Source of the DNA: an uncultured Eubacteriales bacterium
Lineage (GTDB): Bacteria > Bacillota > Clostridia > Oscillospirales > Oscillospiraceae
Length of the DNA: 64,000 nt
NCBI GenBank assembly: GCA_905205195.1
Contig: CAJLCS010000001.1
Span: 1-64,000 of the forward strand
Reading direction: 5' to 3'
A program made the translations under genes and the position numbers. How positions within the stretch are numbered: the first letter of the stretch is position 1; each line of letters begins with the position of its first letter. Shown piece by piece: positions 55,591-63,977 of this stretch. The notes beneath the pieces were generated by a model that saw nothing but the letters and a program-made list of their open reading frames with translations, did not search any database and was not told the origin of the DNA.

Positions 55591-55619
55591 ATTATACCGT
55601 TTTTCGGGGAGAAATGCAA
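55591..55619 (-). promoter_or_regulatory. Promoter of the TrmH-family gene
   Basis: Minus strand: TTGCAT (55619-55614), a 17-bp spacer and TATAAT (55596-55591). Confidence 0.82.
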
Positions 55620-55636
55620 GATGGCCGGAAAAGAGA

Positions 55637-55665
55637 TTGTAAAAGCGGGAACGCTGTGGTAAAAT
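55637..55665 (+). promoter_or_regulatory. Promoter of the ECF/cobalamin operon
   Basis: TTGTAA at 55637-55642, a 17-bp spacer and TAAAAT at 55660-55665. Only about 65 bases of leader precede the first gene, too short for a cobalamin riboswitch, and no B12-box-like sequence was seen. Confidence 0.75.
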
Positions 55666-55731
55666 ATCAGGCAGAATGCCATGCCGCGCAGGCGGCGCGG
55701 CGAACGGACTGCTTTCGTTTGGAGGGATACG

Positions 55732-56748
55732 GTGAAGGGACAGACTTGGGGCCGCCGGGGGCTGGCGCTGGCGCTGGCCGCCATGGTGCTGGCGGGCTGC
55801 CTGACGGTGGCCGGGGTGCGGGGCTGGCTGGACGGCGGACGCACCGACCGGGTGCTGCTGGCGGAGGTCACCGGCGTGGTGCAGCTGACGCGCAGCGGCA
55901 TTTCACTCCGGACGGGGGGCGGCCTGCGTCTGCGGGCCGGGGACCGGCTTCAGGGAACCCCCGGCAGCCGGGCGGTCCTGCACTGGGACGGCGGCACGCT
56001 GACCCTTGGTCCGGAAGCGGTACTTACGGTGGAAGACCCGGAGGCAACGGATTTCCGGGGAACGCTGGAAACCGGCGAAGCGGTGGCAGACGTCACCGGC
56101 AGCCTGACGCTGACCGCCGGGGGCCGCACGGTCACGCTGACGGACACGGCCGCTTTGGCGAGCGGCGAGGGCATCACCGACCTGACCGGCCCTGCCGGGA
56201 CGGTATCGGCCGGGACGCTGAGCCGGTTCGCGCTGGAAACGCTGCTGGCGGTGACGGACCGGGAGCTTTGCCTGTCCGAGGCGGCACTGCGTCAGGCACT
56301 GGCCGCCCAAAAGGGCATCGGCGATCCCGGCTCCGGCGACAGGCGCTGCACCATCACCATCCGCTGTGATTCGATTCTGGCCCATCCGGAGCTTCTGAAC
56401 CCGGCCAAGGCGGAGTTCATTCCGGCGGACGGCGTGATTCTGCCGGAAACCGACGTGTCGTTTTCCGACGGCGAGACGGTGTTTGACGTGCTGAAACGGG
56501 TGTGCGAGGCGGCGGAAATTCCGCTGGAATACAGCTGGACGCCGGTTTACGACAGCTACTATCTGGAGAGCATCAACCGGCTGTATGAATTCGACTGCGG
56601 CGCCCAGTCCGGGTGGATGTATCAGGTCAACGATGTTTTCCCCAACTATGGCTGCTCCGACTATGCCCTGCAGGACAGCGACCGGATCGTCTGGTGCTAT
56701 ACCTGTACCGGGCTGGGGGCCGACGTGGGAGGAGGTGTGGCCGGATGA
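55732..56748 (+). CDS. Lipoprotein with FecR-like and DUF4430 (transcobalamin-like) domains
   Basis: The 338 residues start at GTG 55732 behind GGAGG. They carry a lipobox-like LAGC (Cys23) after a hydrophobic stretch, a FecR-like beta domain (about 40-150: LRAGDRLQGTPGSRAVLHWDGG), a middle region, and a C-terminal DUF4430 domain (about 243-330: DGETVFDVLKRVCEAA; SGWMYQVNDVFPNYG). DUF4430 corresponds to the C-terminal beta domain of vertebrate cobalamin carriers. First gene of an operon with ECF transporter and cobT/cobU/cobS genes, overlapping EcfT by four bases. It probably binds a corrinoid at the cell surface; this is inference. Confidence 0.8.
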   Translation: MKGQTWGRRGLALALAAMVLAGCLTVAGVRGWLDGGRTDRVLLAEVTGVVQLTRSGISLRTGGGLRLRAGDRLQGTPGSRAVLHWDGGTLTLGPEAVLTVEDPEATDFRGTLETGEAVADVTGSLTLTAGGRTVTLTDTAALASGEGITDLTGPAGTVSAGTLSRFALETLLAVTDRELCLSEAALRQALAAQKGIGDPGSGDRRCTITIRCDSILAHPELLNPAKAEFIPADGVILPETDVSFSDGETVFDVLKRVCEAAEIPLEYSWTPVYDSYYLESINRLYEFDCGAQSGWMYQVNDVFPNYGCSDYALQDSDRIVWCYTCTGLGADVGGGVAG

Positions 56749-57638
56749 ACCGGTACGACGGGTTTTCGGACTGCCATCCGGCGGTGAATTTCCTGTTTTT
56801 TGTGGGCGCCATCGGCTTCGGCGTGGTGATCCAGCACCCGGCCTATGTGCTGGCGGGGCTGGTCTGCGCCGCCGCCTATGCCGTCTGTCTCAGCGGAAAA
56901 GGCGCGTGGAAGCTGCTGGCGGGACTGCTGCCGCTGCTGGCGGTGCTGACGCTAGTCAATCCGCTGCTCAATACCCAGGGCAGCCGGGTGCTGGCCACGG
57001 TGTTCGGTCGGCCCTATACGCTGGAGGCGCTGCTTTACGGCGGGGCCATTGCGGGGATTCTGGCCGTGACGGTGCTGTGGTTTCACTGCTTTCATCTGGT
57101 GCTGACCAGTGATAAATTCATCAGCCTGTTCGGCAGCCGGATCCCGGCGCTGTCGCTGCTGCTGGTGATGGTGCTGCGGCTGGTGCCCCATTTTCTGGGG
57201 AAGGCCCGGCAGATTCTCGGCGCCCGGCAGGCCATCGGCCGGGGGATGTCCCGGGAGGACGGCCTGCGGCAGAAGGTGACGGACGGCGGGGCGGTGCTGT
57301 CGGTGCTGACCTCCTGGGCACTGGAGGGCGGCGTGGTGACGGCGGACTCCATGCGGAGCCGGGGCTACGGCACAGGCAGGCGGACCGCCTTTCAGGTTTA
57401 CCGCATGACGGGCCGGGACATGGCGCTGCTGATGCTCATGGGCCTGTTGGCGGCGGGAACGCTGATATCGGCGGCGTCCGGCGGCGTTTCCGCGTCCTTT
57501 ACCCCGGTGATGGCGCTGGCCCCGGTGACGGGCCGGTACGGCTGGGGACTGGGCTGCTATACCGCATTTCTTCTGATTCCCACGGCGTTACACTGGAAGG
57601 AGACCATGCAATGGAACATTTCAAAATCGAAAATCTGA
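56745..57638 (+). CDS. ECF transporter transmembrane component EcfT (first)
   Basis: The 297 residues have about six membrane segments and the CbiQ/EcfT cytosolic coupling helices with Arg motifs (GARQAIGRGMSREDGLRQKV; ADSMRSRGYGTGRRT). It links the S component to the ATPases. Start ATG 56745 overlaps the lipoprotein stop, and its end overlaps the ATPase gene by 28 bases. The operon has a second, different EcfT at 59963. Confidence 0.88.
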   Translation: MNRYDGFSDCHPAVNFLFFVGAIGFGVVIQHPAYVLAGLVCAAAYAVCLSGKGAWKLLAGLLPLLAVLTLVNPLLNTQGSRVLATVFGRPYTLEALLYGGAIAGILAVTVLWFHCFHLVLTSDKFISLFGSRIPALSLLLVMVLRLVPHFLGKARQILGARQAIGRGMSREDGLRQKVTDGGAVLSVLTSWALEGGVVTADSMRSRGYGTGRRTAFQVYRMTGRDMALLMLMGLLAAGTLISAASGGVSASFTPVMALAPVTGRYGWGLGCYTAFLLIPTALHWKETMQWNISKSKI

Positions 57639-59269
57639 CCTTTTCCTACCCCACCGCCAAGGGCCGTCCGGCGCTGGACGACGTGACGCTGACGGTGGAG
57701 CAGGGGGAGTATGTGGTGCTCTGCGGCCGCAGCGGCAGCGGAAAAACGACGCTGCTGCGGCACCTGAAAACGGTGCTGACACCCCATGGCCGCCGCAGCG
57801 GCAGGGTGCTGTTTGCCGGGCGGGAGCTTTCCCAAGTGCCGATGCGGGAGCAGGCGGAAAAAATCGGCTATGTGATGCAGAATCCCGACGATCAGATCGT
57901 CACGGACAAGGTCTGGCACGAGCTGGCCTTCGGGCTGGAGAGTCTGGGCTGCGACCAGAAAACCATGCGGACCCGGGTGGCGGAAATGGCCTGCTATTTC
58001 GGTATTCAGGGCTGGTTCCACCGGGACGTGGCGGAGCTGTCCGGTGGCCAGAAGCAGCTGCTGAATCTGGCGGCGATCATGGCCATGCAGCCGGAGGTGC
58101 TGATCCTCGACGAGCCGACCAGCCAGCTGGACCCCATTGCGGCGTCGGATTTTCTCAACACCGTGCGGAAAATCAATCGGGAGCTGGGCACCACCGTCAT
58201 CATCACGGAGCACCGGCTGGAGGACATCTTCCCGGCGGCGGACCGGGTAGCGGTGATGGAGGACGGCCATCTGACCGCCTGGGGAACGCCCCAGACGGTG
58301 GGGCGGACGCTCTGGGAGCAGAAAAGCCCCATGTTTGCGGCGCTTCCGGCGCCCATGCGGATTTATTTTCAGTCCGGCGGCACCGGCGACGGCCCGCTGA
58401 CGGTCCGGGAGGGACGAGCGTGGCTGCAGGCGCGGTTTCCACAGCCGCCGAAGATCGACCGGCTGCCGGAGCAGCCGCCCATGCCGGAAGCCGAACCGGC
58501 GCTGGAGTTGAAGGAGCTGTGGTTCCGCTACGAAAAGGACAGCCCGGACATTCTCCGGGGCGTGACCGCCCGGGTACCGGCAGGCAGCTTTTACGCCATT
58601 GTCGGCGGCAACGGCGCGGGGAAATCCACGCTGCTGAAATCCGTTTGCGGCATTTGCAGGCCCTATCGGGGCAAAATCCGGCTGCTGGGCCAGCCGGTGG
58701 AGCGCTACCGGAAAGGCAGCCTCTTTGACCGGTGCCTTGCCATGCTGCCCCAGGACCCCAAAAGCCTGTTTGTGAAGAAAACGGTGGGGGAGGAGCTGGC
58801 GGAAATGACGGCGGACAGGGAAAAGCAGGCGGAAATCGCCGCCCTTTGCGAAATCGAGCCGCTGCTGGACACCCATCCCTACGATCTTTCCGGCGGCGAG
58901 CAGCAGCGGGCGGCACTGGCCAAGGTGCTGCTGACGGAGCCGAAGCTCCTGCTGCTGGACGAGCCGACCAAGGGCATCGACTGCTTCTATAAGGAAAAGC
59001 TGGCCGGGATTCTGGCGGATCTGCGGCAGCGGGGCATGACGCTGGTGATGGTTTCGCATGACGTGGAGTTCTGCGCCCGGTATGCGGACCTGGTGAGTAT
59101 GTTTTTCGACGGCCAGATTCTGACCACGGACACCCCCCGGCGGTTTTTCGGCCAGAACAGCTTCTACACCACGGCGGCCAACCGGATGAGCCGCAGCGTG
59201 CTGCACGATGCGGTGACGGCGGAGCAGGTGGTGGCGCTGCTCCGGGCGAACGAGGAGGCAATGCCTTGA
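57611..59269 (+). CDS. ECF transporter ATPase, two fused nucleotide-binding domains
   Basis: The 552 residues contain two ABC domains in tandem, an EcfA1-EcfA2 equivalent in one chain. The first has GRSGSGKTTLLRH, LSGGQKQLLNLAA and VLILDEPTSQLDP. The second, from about residue 295, has GGNGAGKSTLLKS, LSGGEQQRAALAK and LLLLDEPTKGID. Both sites look intact. AAGGAG lies before ATG 57611 within the ecfT gene. It powers the transporter formed with the neighbouring T and S components. Confidence 0.93.
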   Translation: MEHFKIENLTFSYPTAKGRPALDDVTLTVEQGEYVVLCGRSGSGKTTLLRHLKTVLTPHGRRSGRVLFAGRELSQVPMREQAEKIGYVMQNPDDQIVTDKVWHELAFGLESLGCDQKTMRTRVAEMACYFGIQGWFHRDVAELSGGQKQLLNLAAIMAMQPEVLILDEPTSQLDPIAASDFLNTVRKINRELGTTVIITEHRLEDIFPAADRVAVMEDGHLTAWGTPQTVGRTLWEQKSPMFAALPAPMRIYFQSGGTGDGPLTVREGRAWLQARFPQPPKIDRLPEQPPMPEAEPALELKELWFRYEKDSPDILRGVTARVPAGSFYAIVGGNGAGKSTLLKSVCGICRPYRGKIRLLGQPVERYRKGSLFDRCLAMLPQDPKSLFVKKTVGEELAEMTADREKQAEIAALCEIEPLLDTHPYDLSGGEQQRAALAKVLLTEPKLLLLDEPTKGIDCFYKEKLAGILADLRQRGMTLVMVSHDVEFCARYADLVSMFFDGQILTTDTPRRFFGQNSFYTTAANRMSRSVLHDAVTAEQVVALLRANEEAMP

Positions 59270-59973
59270 AAAAATCGACCGTTTTCTCTCTTCTGACGAT
59301 TTTCCTTCTGATTCCGGCCACGCTGTATCTGGGTTCCCGGCTGCCGGGCCGGTGGTATTATCTGACCAGTACGCTGATCGTCATCGAAATTCTGATTCCC
59401 TTCCTGCTGGCCTTTGAGCGGCGCAGACCCCAGGCCCGGGAGCTGGTGGTGATTGCGGTGCTGTGCGCGCTGGCGGTAGCTTCCCGGGCGGCGTTTGCAT
59501 GGGTGCCCCATTTCAAGCCCATTACCGCGGTGATTATGCTCTCCGGCATGGCGCTGGGGGCGGAAACGGGCTTTCTGGTGGGGGCCGTCAGCGCTTTCGC
59601 CAGCGGCTTCCTGTTCGGGCAGGGGCCGTGGACGCCCTGGCAGATGATGGCCTTCGGCATCGGCGGCTATGTGGCCGGGGTGGTGCAGGCAAAGGGCCTG
59701 CTGCCCCGCAAGCCGCTGGCCATGGCCTTTTTCGGCTTTTTCATGATTGTGCTGGTGGTGGGGCCGCTGTTGGACTGCTGCACCGTGTTCACCACGCTGA
59801 CAACGCTGACGCCGAAGGCGGTGCTGGCGGTGTTCGGCTCCGGCGTACCGGTGAATCTGATCCACGGCGCCTGCGCCTTTCTGACCATGCTGCTGTGCGG
59901 CAGGCCGCTGCTGGAAAAGCTGGACCGGATCAAGGAAAAGTACGGCTTTCAGGAGGACGACCATGGGCTTTGA
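59266..59973 (+). CDS. ECF transporter S component
   Basis: Substrate-binding membrane subunit of 235 residues. Two extra N-terminal segments (FSLLTIFLLIPATLYLG; TSTLIVIEILIPFLLAF) precede the usual six-helix S fold (AVLCALAVASRAAFAWVPHFKPITAVIMLSGMALG; FGQGPWTPWQMMAFGIGGYVAG). Translation begins at a TTG that overlaps the ATPase stop, with GGAGG in that gene. Linkage to cobT, cobU and cobS suggests a corrinoid or its precursor as substrate; vitamin identity is not proven. Confidence 0.85.
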   Translation: MKKSTVFSLLTIFLLIPATLYLGSRLPGRWYYLTSTLIVIEILIPFLLAFERRRPQARELVVIAVLCALAVASRAAFAWVPHFKPITAVIMLSGMALGAETGFLVGAVSAFASGFLFGQGPWTPWQMMAFGIGGYVAGVVQAKGLLPRKPLAMAFFGFFMIVLVVGPLLDCCTVFTTLTTLTPKAVLAVFGSGVPVNLIHGACAFLTMLLCGRPLLEKLDRIKEKYGFQEDDHGL

Positions 59974-60844
59974 ACGCTGCCACCCGGCGGTGAAGCTGCT
60001 GTTTTTCACGGCGGTGCTGGCGCTGACCCTTGTTTGCCGCCACTGGGTGTATCTGCTTTTGTCGCTGGGGGCCTCCTTCTGGTACGGCCTGCGGCTTCAC
60101 GGCAGGCGGGCGGCGGTTTTCGGCGGCGTGCTGCTGATGCTGGCGGCGCTGTACGGCGTTTTTTACGGGAGCTACCATCATTTCGGCGAGACGGTGCTGT
60201 GGACAAACGGCATCGGCAACCCCGTGACGCTGGAAGCGCTGCAAAAGGGCTGGGCCGTGGGGCTGTCGCTAGCGGCAGCGCTCCAATGGGGCAGCTGCCT
60301 GCTGGCACTGGTCACGTCGGATCAGGTGATTTACCTGATCGGCCGGCTCTGGCCCGGCGGCGCCATGGCGCTGGCGGCGCTGCTGCGGCTGATTCCACGG
60401 ACGAAAGCGCAGGCAAGGAAAATCCGCGTGGCCCGGCAGGGCATTGGCTGGGGGCCGGGGCAGGGCAATCTCCTGCGCCGGGTACGCAGCGGCGCGGCCC
60501 TCTGCTCCATGGTGGTGACGTGGATCATTGACGCGCTGGCGGCGGTTTCGGTCTCCGCCGGGAACCGGGGCGGCGGCCTTGCCCATCGGACGGCCTTTGC
60601 CCTTTATAGGATGGACACCCGGGACCGGATGTTTCTGGCATCGCTGGCCGCCTGCCTGACGGCGGCGCTGACCGGCGCGGCGCTGGACCAGATGTGGGTC
60701 CAGTTTGACCCGCGGCTGGCCATGCACCCCATGACCGGCGGGGCGATCTTTTTTGCGGCGGCGTTTGGACTGTTCTGTCTGCTGCCGCCGCTGCTGGACG
60801 GCTATACGGACCTGCGATTCAGGCGGGCAAGGAGGCACTTATGA
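59963..60844 (+). CDS. ECF transporter transmembrane component EcfT (second)
   Basis: The 293 residues are homologous to the first EcfT (both begin with the pattern F-x-x-CHPAVxLLFF). The first coupling helix is kept (KIRVARQGIGWGPGQGNLL). The second Arg motif is altered (SAGNRGGGLAHRT instead of SRGYGTGRRT). Start ATG 59963 behind CAGGAGG overlaps the S gene. Having two T proteins with one two-domain ATPase implies a heterodimeric T unit or a division of labour. Confidence 0.85.
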   Translation: MGFERCHPAVKLLFFTAVLALTLVCRHWVYLLLSLGASFWYGLRLHGRRAAVFGGVLLMLAALYGVFYGSYHHFGETVLWTNGIGNPVTLEALQKGWAVGLSLAAALQWGSCLLALVTSDQVIYLIGRLWPGGAMALAALLRLIPRTKAQARKIRVARQGIGWGPGQGNLLRRVRSGAALCSMVVTWIIDALAAVSVSAGNRGGGLAHRTAFALYRMDTRDRMFLASLAACLTAALTGAALDQMWVQFDPRLAMHPMTGGAIFFAAAFGLFCLLPPLLDGYTDLRFRRARRHL

Positions 60845-61599
60845 AACGGGAACGGATTTACCTGTCCACCATTGCGGCGGACGCGCCGGAGGTAGCCCGG
60901 CAGTACGGCTTCGGGCTGGAAATTGCGGATTACTGCACCGCCTATAACATGGACGACAACCTCAGACAGACGGCCACGGCGGTCCGCACCGCCGTGGCGG
61001 GCATTTCCCGCCGGACCCTTCATGCCCCCTTCAGCGAGCTGTTTCCCTGCGCGGTGGATCCCAGGATCCGACAGGTGGCGGCGGACCGGTACCATCAGGC
61101 GCTGGCGCTGGCGGCGGGCTACGGCGCGGAGCGGGTGGTGATTCACGGGGGCTACAACGAGCATCTGTATTTCCCCTGCTGGTACCGGGACGAATCGGTG
61201 AAATTCTGGTCTTCCTTTGCCGACACGGTGCCCGACGGCATGGTGATCTGCCTGGAAAACGTGCTGGAGGACCGGCCGGAGATGATTCCGGAGATTCTGG
61301 CGGCGGTGAACCGGGAAAATCTGGCCATGTGTCTGGACATCGGCCATGCCCAGGCCTACAGCCGGGTACCGGCCATGGAATGGCTGGAGCGGTGCGCGCC
61401 GTATCTGCGGCATTTCCACATTCACAATAACGACGGCACCCGGGACAGCCACAACGCGCCGGAGGACGGGGTGATCCCCGTGGCGGCGCTGCTGCGGCGG
61501 GCGGAGACGCTTTGCCCCGACGCCACCTTTACATTGGAAGTTTTGGAGGCCCGGCCCGCGGCCCAATGGCTGGAGCGGGAAGGCCTTTTGGAGGATTAA
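60841..61599 (+). CDS. Xylose-isomerase-like TIM-barrel protein
   Basis: The 252 residues belong to the sugar phosphate isomerase/epimerase (AP endonuclease family 2) superfamily. Likely metal ligands are His in VVIHGGYN, Glu in VICLENVLED, Asp and His in MCLDIGHAQA, His in FHIHNNDG and Glu in FTLEVLEA. It is translationally coupled on both sides inside the corrinoid operon, between EcfT and cobT. No known step of cobalamin assembly needs this fold, so its task is unknown. Confidence 0.82.
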   Translation: MKRERIYLSTIAADAPEVARQYGFGLEIADYCTAYNMDDNLRQTATAVRTAVAGISRRTLHAPFSELFPCAVDPRIRQVAADRYHQALALAAGYGAERVVIHGGYNEHLYFPCWYRDESVKFWSSFADTVPDGMVICLENVLEDRPEMIPEILAAVNRENLAMCLDIGHAQAYSRVPAMEWLERCAPYLRHFHIHNNDGTRDSHNAPEDGVIPVAALLRRAETLCPDATFTLEVLEARPAAQWLEREGLLED

Positions 61600-61603
61600 A
61601 TTG

Positions 61604-62692
61604 ATGACGATTACGCAGTTGCTGTCCCGGATCCGTCCGCTGGACGAGGAGGCCATGGACCGTGCCCGCAAACGGCAGGCGGAGCTTGCCAAGCCCCCCG
61701 GCAGTCTGGGGCGGCTGGAGGACCTTTCGGTCCGGCTGGCCGGTATCACCGGGCAGGTGTGCAGCCGCACCGACCGGAAGGAGCTGCTGGTTTTTGCGGC
61801 GGACAACGGCGTGGTGGCGGAGGGCGTGTCCAGCGCGCCCCAGTCCGTCACCGCCAGCCAGACGGTGAACCTGACCCGGGGAAAAACCGGCGCGGCGGTG
61901 CTGTGCCGCCGGTTCGGCGTGAAGCTGACGGTGTGCGACGTGGGCGTCAATGCCGATCTGCACTGCCCGGCGGTGCTGGACCGGAAAATTGTCTACGGCA
62001 CCCGGAATCTGGCGGTGGAACCGGCCATGACCCGGGCGGAGACGGAAAAAGCCATCCTGACCGGCGCGGAACTGGCCATGGCCGCCGACGCCCAGGTGCT
62101 GGGCATCGGCGAAATGGGCATCGGCAATACCACTACCTCGTCGGCGGTGCTGGCATCGCTGCTGGGGGTGCCGGTGGAAACCGTCACCGGCCGGGGCGGC
62201 GGCGTGACCGACGAGAGCTTCCGGCGGAAAAAGGACGTGATCCGCGCCGCGCTGGCGCTGCACCGGCCGGACCCGGCCGATCCGGTGGACGTGCTGTCCA
62301 AGGTCGGCGGGCTGGATCTGGCCGCCATGTGCGGCGGCTTTCTCGGCAGCGCCGCGGCCCGAAGGCCGGTGGTGATTGACGGCTTTATCTCGGCGGTGGC
62401 GGCGCTGTGCGCCGTCCGGCTGTGTCCGGCGGCGGGGGGCTATCTGATTCCAAGCCATGCGTCCTTTGAAATCGGCTATCGCCTTGCCATGGAAGCGCTG
62501 GAGCTGGAACCCATGCTGCTGCTGGGAATGCGGCTGGGGGAGGGCAGCGGTTGCCCGCTGGCCATGATGGTGCTGGACGGGGCCTGTGCCGTGATGAACG
62601 ACATGGCGGATTTTTCCCAGGCCGGCATCAACGACGACTATCTGGACGAGATCCGGCAGGGCGACCGGTTTACGGTGGAGGAAGCGACATGA
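61604..62692 (+). CDS. cobT: Nicotinate-nucleotide-dimethylbenzimidazole phosphoribosyltransferase
   Basis: Activates the lower-ligand base (classically 5,6-dimethylbenzimidazole) with nicotinate mononucleotide to alpha-ribazole phosphate. The 362 residues show the family motifs KPPGSLGRLEDL, FAADNGVVAEGVS, LGIGEMGIGNTTTSSAV and GRGGGVTDE. ATG 61604 sits nine bases after GGAGG; the TTG at 61601 is an alternative. It is coupled to cobU by a 4-base overlap. Confidence 0.95.
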   Translation: MTITQLLSRIRPLDEEAMDRARKRQAELAKPPGSLGRLEDLSVRLAGITGQVCSRTDRKELLVFAADNGVVAEGVSSAPQSVTASQTVNLTRGKTGAAVLCRRFGVKLTVCDVGVNADLHCPAVLDRKIVYGTRNLAVEPAMTRAETEKAILTGAELAMAADAQVLGIGEMGIGNTTTSSAVLASLLGVPVETVTGRGGGVTDESFRRKKDVIRAALALHRPDPADPVDVLSKVGGLDLAAMCGGFLGSAAARRPVVIDGFISAVAALCAVRLCPAAGGYLIPSHASFEIGYRLAMEALELEPMLLLGMRLGEGSGCPLAMMVLDGACAVMNDMADFSQAGINDDYLDEIRQGDRFTVEEAT

Positions 62693-63234
62693 CGATTCTG
62701 CTTTCCGGCGGCGCCAAGAACGGCAAGTCCGATCTGGCCCAGGAGCTGGCCCTGCGTCTGGCGGACGGCGGCGCCCATTACTATCTGGCCACCATGATCC
62801 CCTGCGACGGGGAGGACAACCGGAGGATTGCCCGGCACCGGGAAAACCGGGCGGGCATGGGCTTTGAGACGGTGGAGCGGGGCCGGGACCTCTGCGGCTG
62901 CCTGACGGCGGAAAACCGGAAGGGCGTGTTCCTTGTGGACAGCGTGACGGCACTGCTGCTCAACGAACTGTTCCCGGATCCCACCTCCGGCGAGCTGGAC
63001 GAAAATGCGGCGGACCGCTGCATCCGGGACCTGACGGCCTTTGCCGGGCAGGTCCGGGGAGTGGTGTTCGTCAGCGATGCCATCGGTGCGGACGCCGACG
63101 GCTACGACCCGGTGACGGAAATCTACCGCCGGAGCCTGGCCCGGGTGGAGCGGGTGCTGGCGGCGGTCTGTGATACGGTGACGGAGCTGTCCGTGGGGAT
63201 TCCCGTGATTTACAAAGGAGAGATGCCGCGATGA
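62689..63234 (+). CDS. cobU: Adenosylcobinamide kinase / adenosylcobinamide-phosphate guanylyltransferase
   Basis: Phosphorylates adenosylcobinamide and attaches GMP for nucleotide-loop assembly. The 181 residues carry the P-loop LLSGGAKNGKSDLAQ, a YYLATMIPCDGEDNRRIARHRENR stretch holding the guanylylated-His region, and a Walker-B-like FLVDSVTALLLNE. The sequence is somewhat divergent from classical CobU. Overlaps with cobT and cobS are four bases each. Confidence 0.88.
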   Translation: MTILLSGGAKNGKSDLAQELALRLADGGAHYYLATMIPCDGEDNRRIARHRENRAGMGFETVERGRDLCGCLTAENRKGVFLVDSVTALLLNELFPDPTSGELDENAADRCIRDLTAFAGQVRGVVFVSDAIGADADGYDPVTEIYRRSLARVERVLAAVCDTVTELSVGIPVIYKGEMPR

Positions 63235-63977
63235 AACGATATCTGCACGCGCTGGCCATGGCCCAGTCCATGTTCTGCGCCATTCCCAGCCCCTTCCGGG
63301 TCTGGGACGAGGAAGCCCGGCCGAAAATGCTGCTGTTTCTGCCGGGGATCGGGCTGGAAATCGGCCTGCTGTGGGCAGTTCTGGGGTGGCTGTGCGCCCT
63401 GATCCAGCTGCCCGCGCTGCTGGCGGGGGTGGCGCTGTGCGCGTTTCCCTATGTAGTGACGGGCTTTCTGCATCTGGACGGGTTTCTGGATGTGGTGGAC
63501 GCGGTCCGGTCCTGGCGGAATCTGGACCGGCGGCGGGAAATTCTGAAGGATTCCCATGTGGGGTCCTTTGCGGTGGTGGGCTGCGTGTTGCTGCTGCTGA
63601 CCGGCTTTGCAGCCTGCGCGACGGGCATCGGCGATCTGCGGATTCTGGTGCTGATCCCGGCGGCCACCCGGTGCTGCGCCGCCATGGCGGTGATGGGCCT
63701 GAAGCCCATGCAGGTCAGCGAGTACGCCGTGCAGCATTTTGAGAAAAAACAGATTCTGATTCCGGCGGCGGTGCTGGCCGTCCTGGTGGCGGCGGGCTTT
63801 CTGGTCACCGGCCGGTACGGCTGGTGCCCGGTGGCGGCGGCGGCGGGCTACGGCCTGGCGCTGCGCCGGGGCTATCGGTCGCTGGAAGGCATGAACGGGG
63901 ACATTTCCGGCTATGCGCTGACCGTCGGCGAAGTGTGCGGCGTGGTGGTGGCAGCCTGTTTGGGAGGAATGACATGA
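63231..63977 (+). CDS. cobS: Adenosylcobinamide-GDP ribazoletransferase (cobalamin synthase)
   Basis: Membrane enzyme joining adenosylcobinamide-GDP to alpha-ribazole or its phosphate. The 248 residues have several membrane segments and the family signature FLHLDGFLDVVDAVRSW, followed by RREILKDSHVGSFAVV. ATG 63231 follows AAAGGAG. With cobT and cobU it completes the nucleotide loop from imported or salvaged cobinamide. Confidence 0.93.
   Translation: MKRYLHALAMAQSMFCAIPSPFRVWDEEARPKMLLFLPGIGLEIGLLWAVLGWLCALIQLPALLAGVALCAFPYVVTGFLHLDGFLDVVDAVRSWRNLDRRREILKDSHVGSFAVVGCVLLLLTGFAACATGIGDLRILVLIPAATRCCAAMAVMGLKPMQVSEYAVQHFEKKQILIPAAVLAVLVAAGFLVTGRYGWCPVAAAAGYGLALRRGYRSLEGMNGDISGYALTVGEVCGVVVAACLGGMT

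Noticed and set aside
55666..55731. Cobalamin riboswitch before the corrinoid operon
   Set aside because: The leader is only about 65 bases and no B12-box or matching stem pattern was seen.
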